Positions 10,628 to 22,170 of a DNA stretch of 64,000 bases are shown in pieces. Every line of letters begins with the position of its first letter. The first letter of the stretch is position 1. A program made the position numbers and the translations under genes. The notes beneath the pieces were generated by a model. It had not been told where the DNA came from and did not search any database. It saw nothing but the letters and a program-made list of their open reading frames with translations. Origin of the DNA: Cavenderia fasciculata (Eukaryota > Evosea > Eumycetozoa > Acytosteliales > Cavenderiaceae); assembly GCF_000203815.1 (NCBI RefSeq), contig NW_004457639.1:1488001-1552000 (forward strand). Direction: 5' to 3'.

Positions 10628-11431
10628 TTAAAATATATTGAACATTTGGACAATGATGACAATATATTTTAATACAATGATGGTATGAACCAATTGAGCT
10701 ATTTCACTACGTTGTATATAGATTGACGTAATGCAAATGTTAAATAGATCGAATCGTCTGTCCTTTCCCAATCGATCGAGTGTCTCGAGCAATGCATTGT
10801 ATTTGGATTTATCGACTTGGGAGTAGATCCGTGAACAACCAACCAATTGTCTAGTAGACTCTAATTGACAAAAGTCGACCTCTGTCAAATAGTAGACATC
10901 GATTTTACGTTCTACCAGTGTTGCAAATGTATCTAGATCACGGTGGTGATCGAGAAACATTGTAAAGAGTGACAAACTAATTCTATCCACTCTCTTTTGT
11001 GTCAAGTAGAGACTAATGACTTGATGAGGAAAGTTTGGGTGCCAGACGAGTATTGGATCGACACAATAGTTGAATATCTTTTTCTTGCATCCCAATAACA
11101 TTGTCTCTTGATCAACAGAGGCAAGATGATCAACTATATATTGTGAAGCGTATTGTGGCAATACATAATCTGATCTCTTATGCTCGTTAAAGTCAATATC
11201 TGTGGATATGTCGTATTTCGGATTGATATATTCAAACATCATTCGAACTAGTGAAGGTGTAAAGATGTTTGCTTTTCTCGGATTGACATCTTTTAGTATA
11301 ATAAACAAGTCAAAGAATTTATAACTGTATTCATTCTTTTGTCTATTAAGTCTTGGTATCAATGATATTATCTTTTTAGATAAATATACATTCTCGAACA
11401 ATATATGTTTAAATTGTTCATCTATTAACAT
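10628..11431 (-). CDS. Ankyrin-like dictyostelid family protein, short member
   Basis: A single-exon frame of 267 residues from the ATG at 11431. It belongs with the protein at 51922-53283: both begin with a helix of the type LFENVYLSKKIISLI, and both carry a DQETM..CKK segment (VDQETMLLGCKKKIFNYC here, DQETMNMACKKRLLSHC there). The intact relative has about 453 residues, so this member ends after the first half. It may be C-terminally truncated or a short variant. The family has the look of divergent ankyrin repeats; no biochemical role is known to me. The purine-rich GAGAGA tract directly upstream could also be read as coding but lacks an ATG. Confidence 0.65.
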   Translation of the reverse strand: MLIDEQFKHILFENVYLSKKIISLIPRLNRQKNEYSYKFFDLFIILKDVNPRKANIFTPSLVRMMFEYINPKYDISTDIDFNEHKRSDYVLPQYASQYIVDHLASVDQETMLLGCKKKIFNYCVDPILVWHPNFPHQVISLYLTQKRVDRISLSLFTMFLDHHRDLDTFATLVERKIDVYYLTEVDFCQLESTRQLVGCSRIYSQVDKSKYNALLETLDRLGKDRRFDLFNICITSIYIQRSEIAQLVHTIIVLKYIVIIVQMFNIF

Positions 11432-11572
11432 CTTCTCTTTCTCTCTCTCTCTCTTCAAACAATCTATCTATCTATCTATCACATAATAGATATATTTTAA
11501 AACTTTGTAAAGAATGAAATTATTTTCAAGTTGATACAATTAATTTTTAATGAATGATTTATTAATTATTAT

Positions 11573-11962
11573 TTAGTGAATATTTTTATCAACCAAAGTT
11601 TGAAGGTATTGACAAATAATGGGTGGTTTTGAATGACTGTTCCATGAAATGATTTTATCTGGATTATGAAATTCTGCTCTGTATTGAAAGGGACCACCAT
11701 GAGGATCCATTCCATAGTCTACGTTTTTGGGAAGATCGACAAACTGATCATCTAGAATGGTCATTAAATCGTTATGTGTCTTTGGATCAATATCCACTCC
11801 ATAGTCGACTCGTGATGCCAAATTAAATGTCATGGTGTATGTATCTCTTGGATCGGTTCCACGTACTGTTACGTAATCTGGAACCTTTTCACATTCATCT
11901 TGGTGACTATGGTGATGGAATAAATGATGTTTATGTTCTCTTTGGTTCTCTGGGTCTGTCAT
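11573..11962 (-). CDS. Small hypothetical protein (129 aa)
   Basis: An intronless frame starting at ATG 11962. The N-terminus is His-rich (HKHHLFHHHSHQ). The rest contains two similar motifs, VDYGVDID and VDYGMDPHG, about 25 residues apart, suggesting an internal duplication or a two-fold binding site. No signal peptide or membrane segment. I do not recognise the family. An A/T-rich 5' flank and isolated position support a real gene. Confidence 0.6.
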   Translation of the reverse strand: MTDPENQREHKHHLFHHHSHQDECEKVPDYVTVRGTDPRDTYTMTFNLASRVDYGVDIDPKTHNDLMTILDDQFVDLPKNVDYGMDPHGGPFQYRAEFHNPDKIISWNSHSKPPIICQYLQTLVDKNIH

Positions 11963-12209
11963 TCTTTCTCTCTTTCTTTGTGCAATATTATTTAAAAATA
12001 GAATAAAGAAAAAAAAAAACCAAATAAATCAACTCAATATTGTCCTTAGGGGATTATTGTTTCTATGAATAATTTATTTTTAGAAAATGGAATATTATTA
12101 GTGTTTTAAAATCTATAGACGGTAAGAAAGTAAAAATAATTATATCCTTTTTTGGATTTTTTTGAACTTCAAAAAATAACCACACATAAAAAAGATTTAT
12201 GTTAAAGAA

Positions 12210-12210
<1 letters not shown>

Positions 12211-12242
<32 letters not shown>

Positions 12243-12262
12243 TGTTTGTTTGTTTGTTTGTT
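12211..12262. repeat. (TTA)n and (TTTG)n microsatellites
   Basis: Ten TTA units (12211-12240) are followed at once by five TTTG units (12241-12262) in the 3' flank of the secreted-protein gene. Confidence 0.9.
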
Positions 12263-12390
12263 TAAAAAAAGTTTAAAAAAACTTAAATGTTGCGCAGCAT
12301 TTATTTATATTATAAATAATAGGTTAAAATCTAATTGATTGTTAGTTGGTTGAAAAGTTTTAAAAAAAAAATACATGTATGTTGTTTGGT

Positions 12391-12802
12391 TTAAGCAACG
12401 ACAGTACAATTAAAAGTATAGAGCATTTCAAGGTTTGTGGCACCAATACCAGCAGAACCATAGAGACGGATACTATCACATGATGGAACAGTTGGTAAAT
12501 TGCATACCAATGGAGACCATCCATACAATGCCTTGCAGTATGACTTGATATTAGTTCTCAATCCACTATTTACCAATTGATTATCAAACCAAATCATTGT
12601 CATTGGTGAATAATTAATTGTTAATTTCTTTCCATCTTGGATTACACTTGTAACTGGAAAAAAACAAAAAAAAAAAGAATAATTAGAAAAACTATTTTTA
12701 AACCTTGAAAAATAATATTAATATGATCTTACTTCCAGCATGAGAAACATTGATTAAAATAATGATAATTAAAATTGAAGAGAGAATTGATAATTTGTTC
12801 AT
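12391..12802 (-). CDS. Small secreted protein (110 aa)
   Basis: Two exons (12802-12733 and 12653-12391) joined by a GTAAG/CAG intron give 110 residues. The first 22 form a clear signal peptide (MNKLSILSS followed by Ile/Leu-rich sequence and VSHA). The mature part is about 88 residues with four or more Cys (SYCKALYG, PLVCNL, VPSCDS, TFNC) and ends TFNCTVVA, so disulphide bonds are likely. No domain is recognised; the size and Cys pattern suit a small extracellular or matrix protein. The short first exon was found by extending from the second exon through a pyrimidine-rich acceptor. Confidence 0.7.
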
Positions 12803-13633
12803 TTTTAGTAGTTTGAATATTTAGAGTTATTTAATAAATAGTAAAAATAATATTTGCGTTTATATTATTTATAGTTTTGATGATATATTTGATTTTGTTT
12901 TGATGATTTGAAATAGAGTAATTAAGTGGACTCTTTAAATAGTTGATGTTTAACATGTTAAATTCATTAATCTCTTAAACCAATCAAAATCACATTATAG
13001 CCTGAATCCATTTAATTGGATTGTCTGTTTTTCCATCATCTCGATTATAAATTGAATCTAGATTGAAATCAACCGAGTGTTAAATATAGAGCTGACTCGT
13101 CTCGTTTAGTCTAGTTTAACTTTTAAGGAATAGGGGGATTACTCGTTAACGAATCACCATCTAATTTACCCTGTGGTTGACCATTAGCTAAAGGGTGATT
13201 GAATAGTTGTAGCTTTAAATAAAACGATGGTATATATCTGAATCATTGAAGTCAAAAATCTCAAAGTTACCACTATCGACAGTCCTCGTTGCTGTTGGTA
13301 CTGTTCTGACCACCCTCAAACAATTAAGATTTTTAAACCCCTCTATCCTATTCCAGAGTGATCGAGGACTTGAATCTTTTTTTAGAATAATTAGAAAATA
13401 AAATAAAGAATACAGATTTTAATAACTTTTGACTCTCTCCTCTCCTCTCCTCTATCCATCCTTCTCTTTAACACCCTTTTACCATCCTTTAATTTATGTA
13501 AAATTAAATTGAATATTATTCTATCCAAAATTAGAATCTGAGCTCATCGAATTTCAAAGTCTAACTTTAGTTGTATTACAAACTAAAGACTACGACCTAT
13601 TCGTAATATTAATACTACACAATAGAATAGAGA
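12803..13633. other. Intergenic with a dispersed repeat copy
   Basis: No gene is seen. The stretch contains a 26-base sequence at 13112-13137 (TTTAACTTTTAAGGAATAGG core) that recurs on the other strand at 51694-51719. The final 60 bases are the leader of the TAF13 gene. Confidence 0.6.
13112..13137 (+). repeat. Dispersed 26-bp repeat, copy 1
   Basis: Identical over 26 bases to the reverse complement of 51694-51719. Both copies have GACTCGT a little upstream in the same orientation, so the related block is about 40 bases. Chance identity of this length in 64 kb is very unlikely even in A+T-rich DNA. Confidence 0.8.
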
Positions 13634-14352
13634 ATGTCTGAGAGCAGTAGTAGTAGTAGTAGTAATAGTAAAACAGGGAATGCTGGAGATCCACCTCCTC
13701 CCTCATCATCTTTAATAGCTTCATCTGTACCATCACCTTTAACATCACCTAATGGCGGTGGTACTACATCTACTACATCTACAACAAATACATCACGCGA
13801 ACCTTTATCTCCTTCATCAACTTCATCAAATTCACCAAATACTACAACTGCTGCTGCAGCAGCAGCTGCATCGCCATCTATACCTACCATTCATACAACA
13901 ACAGTACAAAAACAAAGAAAAAGAATATTTAATAAAGAATGTAAGATCTCTAGTGTTGAACAATTGATTATGATGATGAATATCGGTTTACTAATACTTT
14001 CAATCTTTTATTATAGTAAAACATATGATGTTTGGATTTGGGTATGTCAAAAGAGAGAAACAACAAACAATCATTAATTATTAACACTTCTATTACTTTT
14101 AGTGATGTAAGAGAACCATTACCTGAAACAGTTGATTTAATGGAAGAGATTGTATTTGAATATATTCAAGAGATGACACTTAAAGCTGCACAAGTATCGA
14201 CAAAACGTGGACGATTTCAAACAGAGGATTTGGTATTCCTCGTTAGAAAGGATCCAAAGAAATATAGTCGTGTCATTGAACTACTTAAAATGAATGAAGA
14301 ATTAAAGGTTGCCAAGAGAGCATTCGATGATACTCAAGAACCTGAAGGATAA
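13634..14352 (+). CDS. taf13: TFIID subunit TAF13
   Basis: Three exons (13634-13940, a 25-base exon 14017-14041, and 14103-14352) splice to 193 residues. The first 90 residues are Ser/Thr/Ala low complexity. The rest is the conserved TAF13 histone-fold protein: KRIFNKELKHMMFGFGD, then TVDLMEEIVFEYIQEMT, then GRFQTEDLVFLVRKDPKKYSRV, ending MNEELKVAKRAFDD. TAF13 pairs with TAF11 through this fold in the general transcription factor TFIID. The tiny middle exon is required: it supplies LKHMMFGFG, which is conserved from yeast to human. Start is the ATG at 13634, since the run upstream has stops. Confidence 0.93.
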
Positions 14353-14474
14353 CAACTACAGATTAATCATTTAATAATAATAGTAATATATAAAATATAA
14401 TATAGACAAATTTGTAAATAACATATATGCAAATGGATGGATAAAATATAGGATTATATCGATATTTATTTATT

Positions 14475-16025
14475 TTAGAGACAAATATCAAGTAATAATG
14501 TATCAAGGATCATAAATGCTTCATTGGTAGTAACACGTAATCCATTTTCATCTAAAACGATCATACCAATTGATTGTAAACGTGATAGTACTATTGGATC
14601 CAACACTTGTTCAAAATCGAGACCATGCGATAAATATCTAAATGTCGATCTTGATACACCCTCTTTAGTTCTCAACCCCATCAATAATAATTCATTGATA
14701 CGATCTTTAAACGAGAGGGTGGTTGTCTCTGCTTCAAACAAACCATGACCATTTGCTTCAACTCTATCCATCCATGTTTTTGGATGAATAATCGTTTTAA
14801 GTGCTACCTTTTCAGGTTTCAAGTTAGTGTTGTCTTGTTGATTGTTGTTGTTGAAAACACTAACTCTTGAACATGCACCTGGGCCAATACCAATATAATC
14901 TCCACCTCTCCAATAATTTAAATTGTGTTGTGAATGATGACCTGGGATTGAAAAGTTACTAATCTCGTATTGATTCATTCCAACCTTTTCAGTCTCCTCT
15001 ATTGCTGCCATATAATGTAATGAACATTGATCATTTGTTGGTTTAATAACTAGTAGAAAGTAATTAATATTAATTATATATTTTCTTTTTCTTTTTTTCT
15101 TTTACACATACTATGATTACTTCTATGCTTTCTTAATCTTTTAAAAAAGGCTGTACCATCTTCAAAAGTTAAATTGTAGAGTGATAAATGACCTTTTGAA
15201 AGTTGAACAGCTAGTTTTAATTCTTGTCTCCATTGTTCAACGGAGTGTTGACCACGTCTTGCATAAATCATATCAAATGATACACGATCAAATATAGAAT
15301 TACAAATTTCAATTGATTCAATTGCTTGTTTTGTATTATGCGTTCTTCCTAAAAACTTTAAATCTTCATCATTTAATGCCTAAAACAAATAAATAATGGT
15401 TATTAGTAATTGTAAAGTGTGTCTAAATCTTATACTTTTACATTTCATTACATACTTGAACACCAAGTGATAATCTATTTACACCAACAATATCTTTTAA
15501 ATCTTTTAAATAATTCTTGTCCATTGCATCTGGATTTGCCTCTAAATTGATTTCTAAATCCTTTCGGTTGGTTGTTGTCGGAAAGTATTGATAGACAGTT
15601 TCAACAATCGATGATAATGTATCAATAGTTGCCAAAGATGGTGTACCTCCACCAAAATAAATTGATTTTAATTTATATTGTATGTTATTATTTATAGAAG
15701 AAGATGAAGGATAATACAATTTAATTAAATTAGACAATTCAGTGATCATCGATTGTTTCATTCTAGAGTGATCTACATGTGGACCATCTAAATACTTGTT
15801 GAATGAACAATAACCACATATCTTGCTACAGTATGGCCAATGTATATAAATTGATATTGGGTGTTCTCTTTGAGAGATACCATCCTCATTATTCAATGAT
15901 GATGTACCATATGAGCTTGTTGAAGTATAATTTCTACCAGTACTATTACTAACTATCGATGATTTAGTATTACTACTACATTTTATAAAGTGAGATAATG
16001 TATTTTTAAAAGTAAAGTTATACAT
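14475..16025 (-). CDS. rsad1: Radical SAM protein of the HemW/RSAD1 family
   Basis: Three exons (16025-15456, 15379-15112, 15049-14475) splice to 470 residues. After a 50-residue Ser-rich N-terminus, probably a mitochondrial targeting region, comes [17 protein letters not shown]. This holds the CxxxCxxC cluster that binds the 4Fe-4S/SAM centre; the extra aromatic-Cys spacing is typical of HemW. FGGGTPS and LEANPD follow in the TIM-barrel core. The C-terminal part has [23 protein letters not shown] and [11 protein letters not shown], the HemN C-terminal type domain. HemW-type proteins bind and transfer heme in respiratory organelles and are not true coproporphyrinogen oxidases. Length is close to the human protein (about 440 residues). 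Confidence 0.9.
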
Positions 16026-16274
16026 TATAACAATTATAACTGTCCATTATATTATAATACTGATTTTGCTTTCTCTCTCTGCAACTTTAATTAAAAAAAA
16101 AAAAAAAAGAGCGAAAAAACGAACGAGACATTCTCTCTCTCTATCTCTTTGAGATTTCTCTTATTTAATTTTAATATTTATATCTATCCCCTCTCACCAC
16201 CTTTACCTTATACTTTAATACATATATCTTTTGTACTCAAGACAATAGATATAATAGATACTAGATAGATAGGA

Positions 16275-17375
16275 ATGAGCGCACCAACACACAACCAAAA
16301 GAATTTACCAGCTAAAGACGTCAAGAAATTGATTGTTATCTTGGAGCATGCTACATTGGAGACTGTCAAGGTTAGAGATAGTTATCAATTACTCAATTGT
16401 GATGATCATGTAGAGTTTTTAAAGAAATATAAGAGAGAAGCTTCTGAAGCTCGTCCAGATATTCTTCATCAAGTATGTAACCAAACAAACATACAATTGT
16501 TGTTGTTAACTCTAATCAAATACTTACATTATGTTTTATCTCTCTATATAGTGTTTACTTGCATTATTTGATAGTCCATTAAACAAAGCAGGACATCTTC
16601 AAGTATTTATTAGAACCACCAAGAATGTATTAATCGAAATCAATCCACAAACTAGAATCCCAAGAACCTTTCATAGATTTGCAGGTCTCATGGTTCAATT
16701 GTTAAATAAATTAAGTATCAGAGCTACCAATGGTCCAGAAAAATTGTTCAAGGTTATCAAGAACCCAATCACAGATCATCTTCCACCTGGATGTAAGATA
16801 TTTTGTAAGTACTATTAAGATTATAACATATATATATATATATATTAACACAGTTATTATTTGCTCATCAATATGGTTGATATTCGCATTTGGTTATTAT
16901 TATTATTGTTTTGTTTGGTAATTAATTAACTTTAGTGACATCATTCTCTGCAAGTAAATGTGTTGATTTGTTTGATTGGTGTCCACAAGTATTTGGATAT
17001 GATCCATTACCAGTTAAGCCAGTTACAAATGAAGCAAAGGAAGACAACAAACCAACTGCAGAGGAAGTTAGAAGTGCAGCTGAAAGTTATATCGAAGGTG
17101 CTGAATACGAAGAACCAGCATTAGAGGAAGGAAAGAAACGTAAAAAGAGTCAACACATTATCAACGTTGAGGAATTAAAGAAACAAAAGAAAACTACCAA
17201 CGACCAACTCAATGGTCTCCAAACCGTCGCCATTGTCATTGGTGCCTTGTCAACCGGTTCCGTCAACATTGATTACAATCACGATGAAATCGCTTTTTCC
17301 AATTATCCCCTATCAGCTGCCGGTGCTTGTTTTAAATTAACTACTGTTTTTGAAAAGCAATGGGGTATTCTTTAA
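16275..17375 (+). CDS. emg1: EMG1/NEP1 rRNA pseudouridine methyltransferase
   Basis: Three exons (16275-16472, 16552-16804, 16936-17375) splice to 296 residues. NEP1 methylates N1 of a hypermodified pseudouridine in 18S rRNA and is needed for small-subunit assembly in the nucleolus. Hallmarks: LLNCDDH near residue 42, [60 protein letters not shown], and the C-terminal [14 protein letters not shown], which forms part of the SPOUT knot and SAM pocket. A Lys/Glu-rich insertion (about residues 175-225) sits in the middle, a common variable region. The 5' UTR is CT-rich. No abnormal features. Confidence 0.95.
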
Positions 17376-17573
17376 ATAAAAGAAGTGATCAAAAAAACTC
17401 CAAGATCCAAACAAAAATACTTATATATATAAATAAACCTTTTTGATTTTAAAAACAAAGAAGAAGAAGAAGAAGAAGAAGAAGGATTGTTGTTGATACA
17501 ATATATGCTACTACTACTACTACTACTCTATAGTTGTAGTAGAAGTTGGTTTTGAATTTAATTGATTTGTTTT

Positions 17574-18761
17574 TTAAAATTCCAATTTAATTTCCAAAGG
17601 TGGAGGATTATCAGAGTTGTAAGATTGTAAATCACTGTCTACTGATTGTTTACATTCTCTACATTCCTCTAGTATTGTTTTAATTTGAGTTAGAGTTAAA
17701 TGTCCTCTAATCTTATCGTCTAAACCCCAATCATATTCTATTCCATATCGTTGTATTTTAATTGGATTTTGTTTATAAAATATTTTTGTAAATGGTATTC
17801 CAGCTAGAATAATAAATAAATAAATAAATGAATAAACGATGATTATTAATACTATTTGTTTTTTAAAAACTATTTAATTAATTTCAAAACATACCAATAT
17901 CCATTGGATTATCTTTGTTATATTCTGGTGATGATTGATTTATAAAGAAATATAATACATCTTTTTCTTTTGATAATATATTTTTAAAGTTTTCAATTCT
18001 AAAATAAATATAATTATTAATAATTAACATATATTATTGATTTGGTTCAGTCCAATATTATATTCCTTAAATGTGTAATACATACGTTAATCTTGATAAA
18101 TTAAACCAATCTACACAATGAATCATAAATATAATACGATTATTATCCTCTTGAGCTATTTCCAAAACATCTTCCAATGATTTGAATTGAATTTCAATTT
18201 GGAATCTTTCTTTCATTCTTTTAATATGCATGTCTCCAACTTCCTTTGGTGTAAGTGGATGTGAATCTCTATAAATAAATAAATCAATAAATAATGTTTG
18301 ATGATATATATTTATCTCTTTGTGTTTGTGCATACTGTGTTTTAATCATTGAATCTAATTTGTCATCATCGATATCGTATTCTTCACTATCAGAGTTATC
18401 ACTATCGTCACTATCATTTGATTTCTTTTGATCTTTATTCTCTATACCAGTCTTTGTTGAATCGTCTATTCCACCAAATACAGCGTCCTTGTCAAAGAGC
18501 ATATGTTTACTCTTACTCTTTGTCAACCATTTCTTTAACGATCGTTTATGTAGTGTCTTCATCTTGTTCTTTTCTTTTTCTTTTTGTTTATCTTTTGATT
18601 TATCCTTTTTCTCTTTAGTTGTAGTAGGAGTAGAACTACTACTACTATTTAAATCTTTACTACTCTACACATTAATCATCACGATAGTCAATCAACAATG
18701 TTAGTCTTCTTATTTATTCATCTCTGTCTCTTTTAATAATAATATTATTTAACTCTACCAT
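17574..18761 (-). CDS. Conserved hypothetical protein, five exons
   Basis: Four certain coding exons (18664-18336, 18268-18086, 17998-17895, 17803-17574) stay in frame through GTATG/AG introns. The N-terminus is Lys/Ser-rich, then acidic (DSDDSDNSDSEEYDIDDD). The C-terminal 160 residues look globular: HPLTPKEVGDMHIKRM, IIFMIHCVDWFNLSRL, VLYFFINQSSPEYN and GIEYDWGLDDKIRGH. I do not recognise the family. No ATG precedes the first certain exon without stops. An ATG at 18761-18759 followed at once by GTAGAG would make a three-base first exon and give 282 residues. The alternative is the internal ATG at 18562 (MKTLHKRS). Confidence 0.6.
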
Positions 18762-18911
18762 TTTTCTATTAAAATCTATCAAACAACTATAGTCTTGGTC
18801 GTTTAATTTATCTCTTGATTAATATTATCTTTACACTGAAGCTTCAAGAGATCAAAGTTTTTAAAATTAAATTTTTTGACAATAAGAGTTTTTTAGAATT
18901 AATTTAATTAA

Positions 18912-19815
18912 TTATTGATCTGATCTTGAAATATTAAATATATTTGAAGGAGAAGTAGGGGTAGGAGTATCTTTTGATAAATTGACAATGTAATTTGGTT
19001 CAACCATTTGGATGGATGGTCTAGAAGTTTTTCGTTGTCTCTTTTGCATACAATCATGGATTATATTGAAAGATGCAATCACTATTAGAAGGATGGCATA
19101 TATAGCTTGAACAAGAAGACCCAAAAGAGTAAAATACCATCCTAATTCTATTCCCCATGTAATTTCTACAATCTATATTTTTTAGAAAGATTTCCGAGTT
19201 AATTTTCAAGAGCTAAATACAATTTGTAGTATATACCTTTTCAGGAGTTACTTGAAAATTTGAAACATGTCCTTGAATGGATGAACAATAATGATAATAT
19301 TGATTATCATGAAAACATTCATATTCCATTTTAAAATCTTTTGCATTGGCTTTTGGTACTTTTAGAATCATCAAAACTGGTACCAAATACATTATAGTAA
19401 GTACCAGTGATGTACCTAGTAGCCACCATACAGAAACCATTGATCCTTCTTCCATAAACTGAAGGGTAGTAAAAACTACCGGTAAAAGAAAGATCCAAGT
19501 AACAAAGAAAAACGCCAAATGAATATTTGTAATCTTATAGAGATGTGGGATATGATAGGAATCGAAATAGTAGACAGAGGTCCGTGCCATGTCACCTGTT
19601 TCATATCTTGTTGATCTTGTCACATATTTAAGTTCCAAGTCTGTATGTTCCCATGATTGCGCTTCTATATCTTCACCATCCAATGAAAAGACGGTTGTTT
19701 TTTTTGTGATTCTATAATATGGTTGGAAAAATAGACCAATACCAAATAAAAAAATAACAAAACATGCAAATAAATAAACTATGGTTGCTCCAACAAATAA
19801 ATTTCTTAGTTTCAT
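18912..19815 (-). CDS. Four-helix membrane protein, array member 1
   Basis: Two exons (19815-19237, 19172-18912) give 279 residues with four predicted membrane helices: about 8-32, 98-122, 128-155 and 205-230. Between helices 3 and 4 is an extracellular pair CFHDNQYYHYC. The intron falls just before the segment EITWGIELGW that starts helix 4. The tail is short, basic and Ser/Thr-rich. It is the smallest of four paralogs in tandem (18.9-25.7 kb). The layout resembles claudin/tetraspan proteins in topology only; no named family is recognised. Confidence 0.75.
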
Positions 19816-20073
19816 CCTCGAAATAAAATATTAAAATTAATATTATTTGTATTATTTTATTTATAGGACACTGATACAAATATTATGATAATGATCTATT
19901 TGGCTCTCTCCCTCTTGTTTGGAGTTTGTTATGAAACTAAACAAATTTACTTTTGGTTTTATAATAAAAAAATTAAAATTTATTATTCACAAGCCTAGTG
20001 CCTTTTGATTTATAAATTAAATTAAAAAATTTAGTATAGTTTACTATTTGAGCTTTTATTTTTAATTTTAATT

Positions 20074-22170
20074 TTATTGTTGAGACCACCTTTTTTGAGC
20101 TGAAAATGGGTCGGGAGATAATGATAATGATAATGGTCCATGAGTATAGAAACTATAACTATTATTTGTATTTTGATTGGTATTACTGTGTCTACGAATA
20201 TGATTTGATTTAGATTTAGGTGTAGATGTTGTAGGAGATGGTGATGATAATGGTGATGGTGTTAGAGGTAATGTATTATTGGTATTACTCATGTGAGAGA
20301 TTAAACTATGATTATGATTATTACTGTGTCTACGTATATGTTGAGATTTTGATTTAGATAGAGGTGTAGGAGTGGGAAGAGCTGTAGTTGTAGTTGTAGT
20401 AGTTATTGTTGTTGGAGTTGGTAACAGTGAATTGGTACTGGTTGTAATTAAGTTTTGAGAGTATAAACTATTATTATTACTGTGACGACGAACATGGTGA
20501 CTGGATTTTGATAGAGATGGAGGTGTTGGAGATGGAGATAATGGTGGTAATGGGGATGAGCCAATATCAATTTGATTAATCAAATTTTGAGAATATAGAC
20601 TATTATTACTATTTCTACGAATATGTGTCATATGCATTGTTTTGGCAGTGACTCTTGGACTATTCGTTAGACTTGTTGATGATGGTGACCCAATACAACT
20701 ACAACTGGCCGATAAACTAGAAATAGGAAGAGGGGTCATACCACCAATACCATTCATACTCGAACCAATCATTCCAATATTACTCATACTTGAATGATTC
20801 AATATCGATGATCCTGGTGGTGGAGGTAACATACATTCAAGTGATGATCTTAGAGGAGAGTTGGAATTTGAATTACTAAAATGATCTATAACACTTAGAC
20901 TATTATTTATATTATCATTATTATGATTATTATAGTTAATATATTCTTCATCATCATCATCCTCTTCACTATCACTTTCACTTTCACTTTGATGAACTAT
21001 AGTTTTCTTTTCTTGATCTTTTTTCCAGACTTTGCTATCTTTATCTTTATCTTTTGACCCTTTTCCTTTCCCCTTTTCTTGGTCATCATTGTCAGAGAGT
21101 TCCATTGATATTTGTATTTTTGTCATTTCAATCTTTAAATAAAGTCTTGTTATATTAATCAATTGTAATAGTGTTACTCCAATTTGATAGTAAACAGTTG
21201 CACTTAGACCCCATTTAATTAATTGTACCTATAAATAAATAAATATAAAGATTATTAATATTATATTATATTTATAAATATTTATGGATGGATGTATACA
21301 TACACCTGGATAATGACGATTGACACCATTAATATGTTTACAAAAATTGATAAAGTGACCAACACCACTACCACCTTCATGATGATTGAAACATAAAGGG
21401 TACTTTGATAGATCCTTTTGAAGAGCCGGTATAAACATGACAGCCAACATTGTGGATGTACTGAATAGAAGGAATACCAATACAGAGTTGACAAGTGATA
21501 GTCTGTAAAAGAGTAGATTCTCTTTGGCACTTGAATCACGGTCTCTTTTAGTTTCGATACTCAAACAACAAAACTTGATGGCAGCTAATAGACCACCCAC
21601 TGAAAACGTGACCAACATGACAATCCTGAGTAGATTGATACTTGGTAAATACTTTATCATCGGTAATGACTTGCCATTGACTTTAACAGTCGACTCGTTA
21701 TACTTTTGTTGATACTCTTCACTACATATTACACTTGTATAATATATCTTTAAATGTTGTGAATAAATTGGATCTTGATGGTATACAGTAGTTGAATTCA
21801 ATATATTGGTTGACGTTGAATTGGTTGTAATTGTATTATTATTTCCAGTTGATGCATTATTTGGTGTATAGTTTAAACTATTAATTAAATTTGTATAATT
21901 TAATTCAGATGATACTGGTAATAATGGTGTAAATGTAAAAGTTGTACTATTAAAATTATTATTATTATTATTATTACTAATATTTGTTTGATTTTGATTA
22001 TTGGATAATAAATTCTGATAAATAGATTGTTTGATTGATATCGAATATAAAGGTAATAGAATAGGTACCAGATAGGATAGTACTTCAAATGCTCCTAACA
22101 CCATTACTACTGTTCCCAATAAATTGATGGCTTTTTGGTATCTATTATCTTGCATTAATATTATTTTCAT
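20074..22170 (-). CDS. Four-helix membrane protein with long RRxS-repeat tail, array member 2
   Basis: Two exons (22170-21304, 21228-20074) give 673 residues. Helices lie near 16-42, 178-202, 220-248 and 295-320. A long Asn/Thr-rich loop with many N-glycosylation sequons separates helices 1 and 2. The cysteine loop reads LCFNHH...GHFINFC. The intron is at the paralogous place before QLIKWGLS. The last 350 residues form a cytoplasmic tail: charged (SESESDSEEDDDDEE), then four spaced copies of an RR(N/H)SN motif, each in a context like SLYSQNLI and preceded by SKS/PTP. RRxS is the classical cAMP-dependent kinase site, so the tail may be a phosphorylation platform; that is inference. Confidence 0.75.
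20185..20619 (-). repeat. Four protein-level RR(N/H)SN repeats
   Basis: In the coding strand of array member 2, motifs RRNSNNSLYSQN, RRHSNNNSLYSQN, RRHSNNHNHSLIS and RRHSNTNQ recur at 43-52 residue spacing, each preceded by a Ser/Lys/Pro stretch. The first two copies share a 14-residue block, showing internal duplication. Confidence 0.85.
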
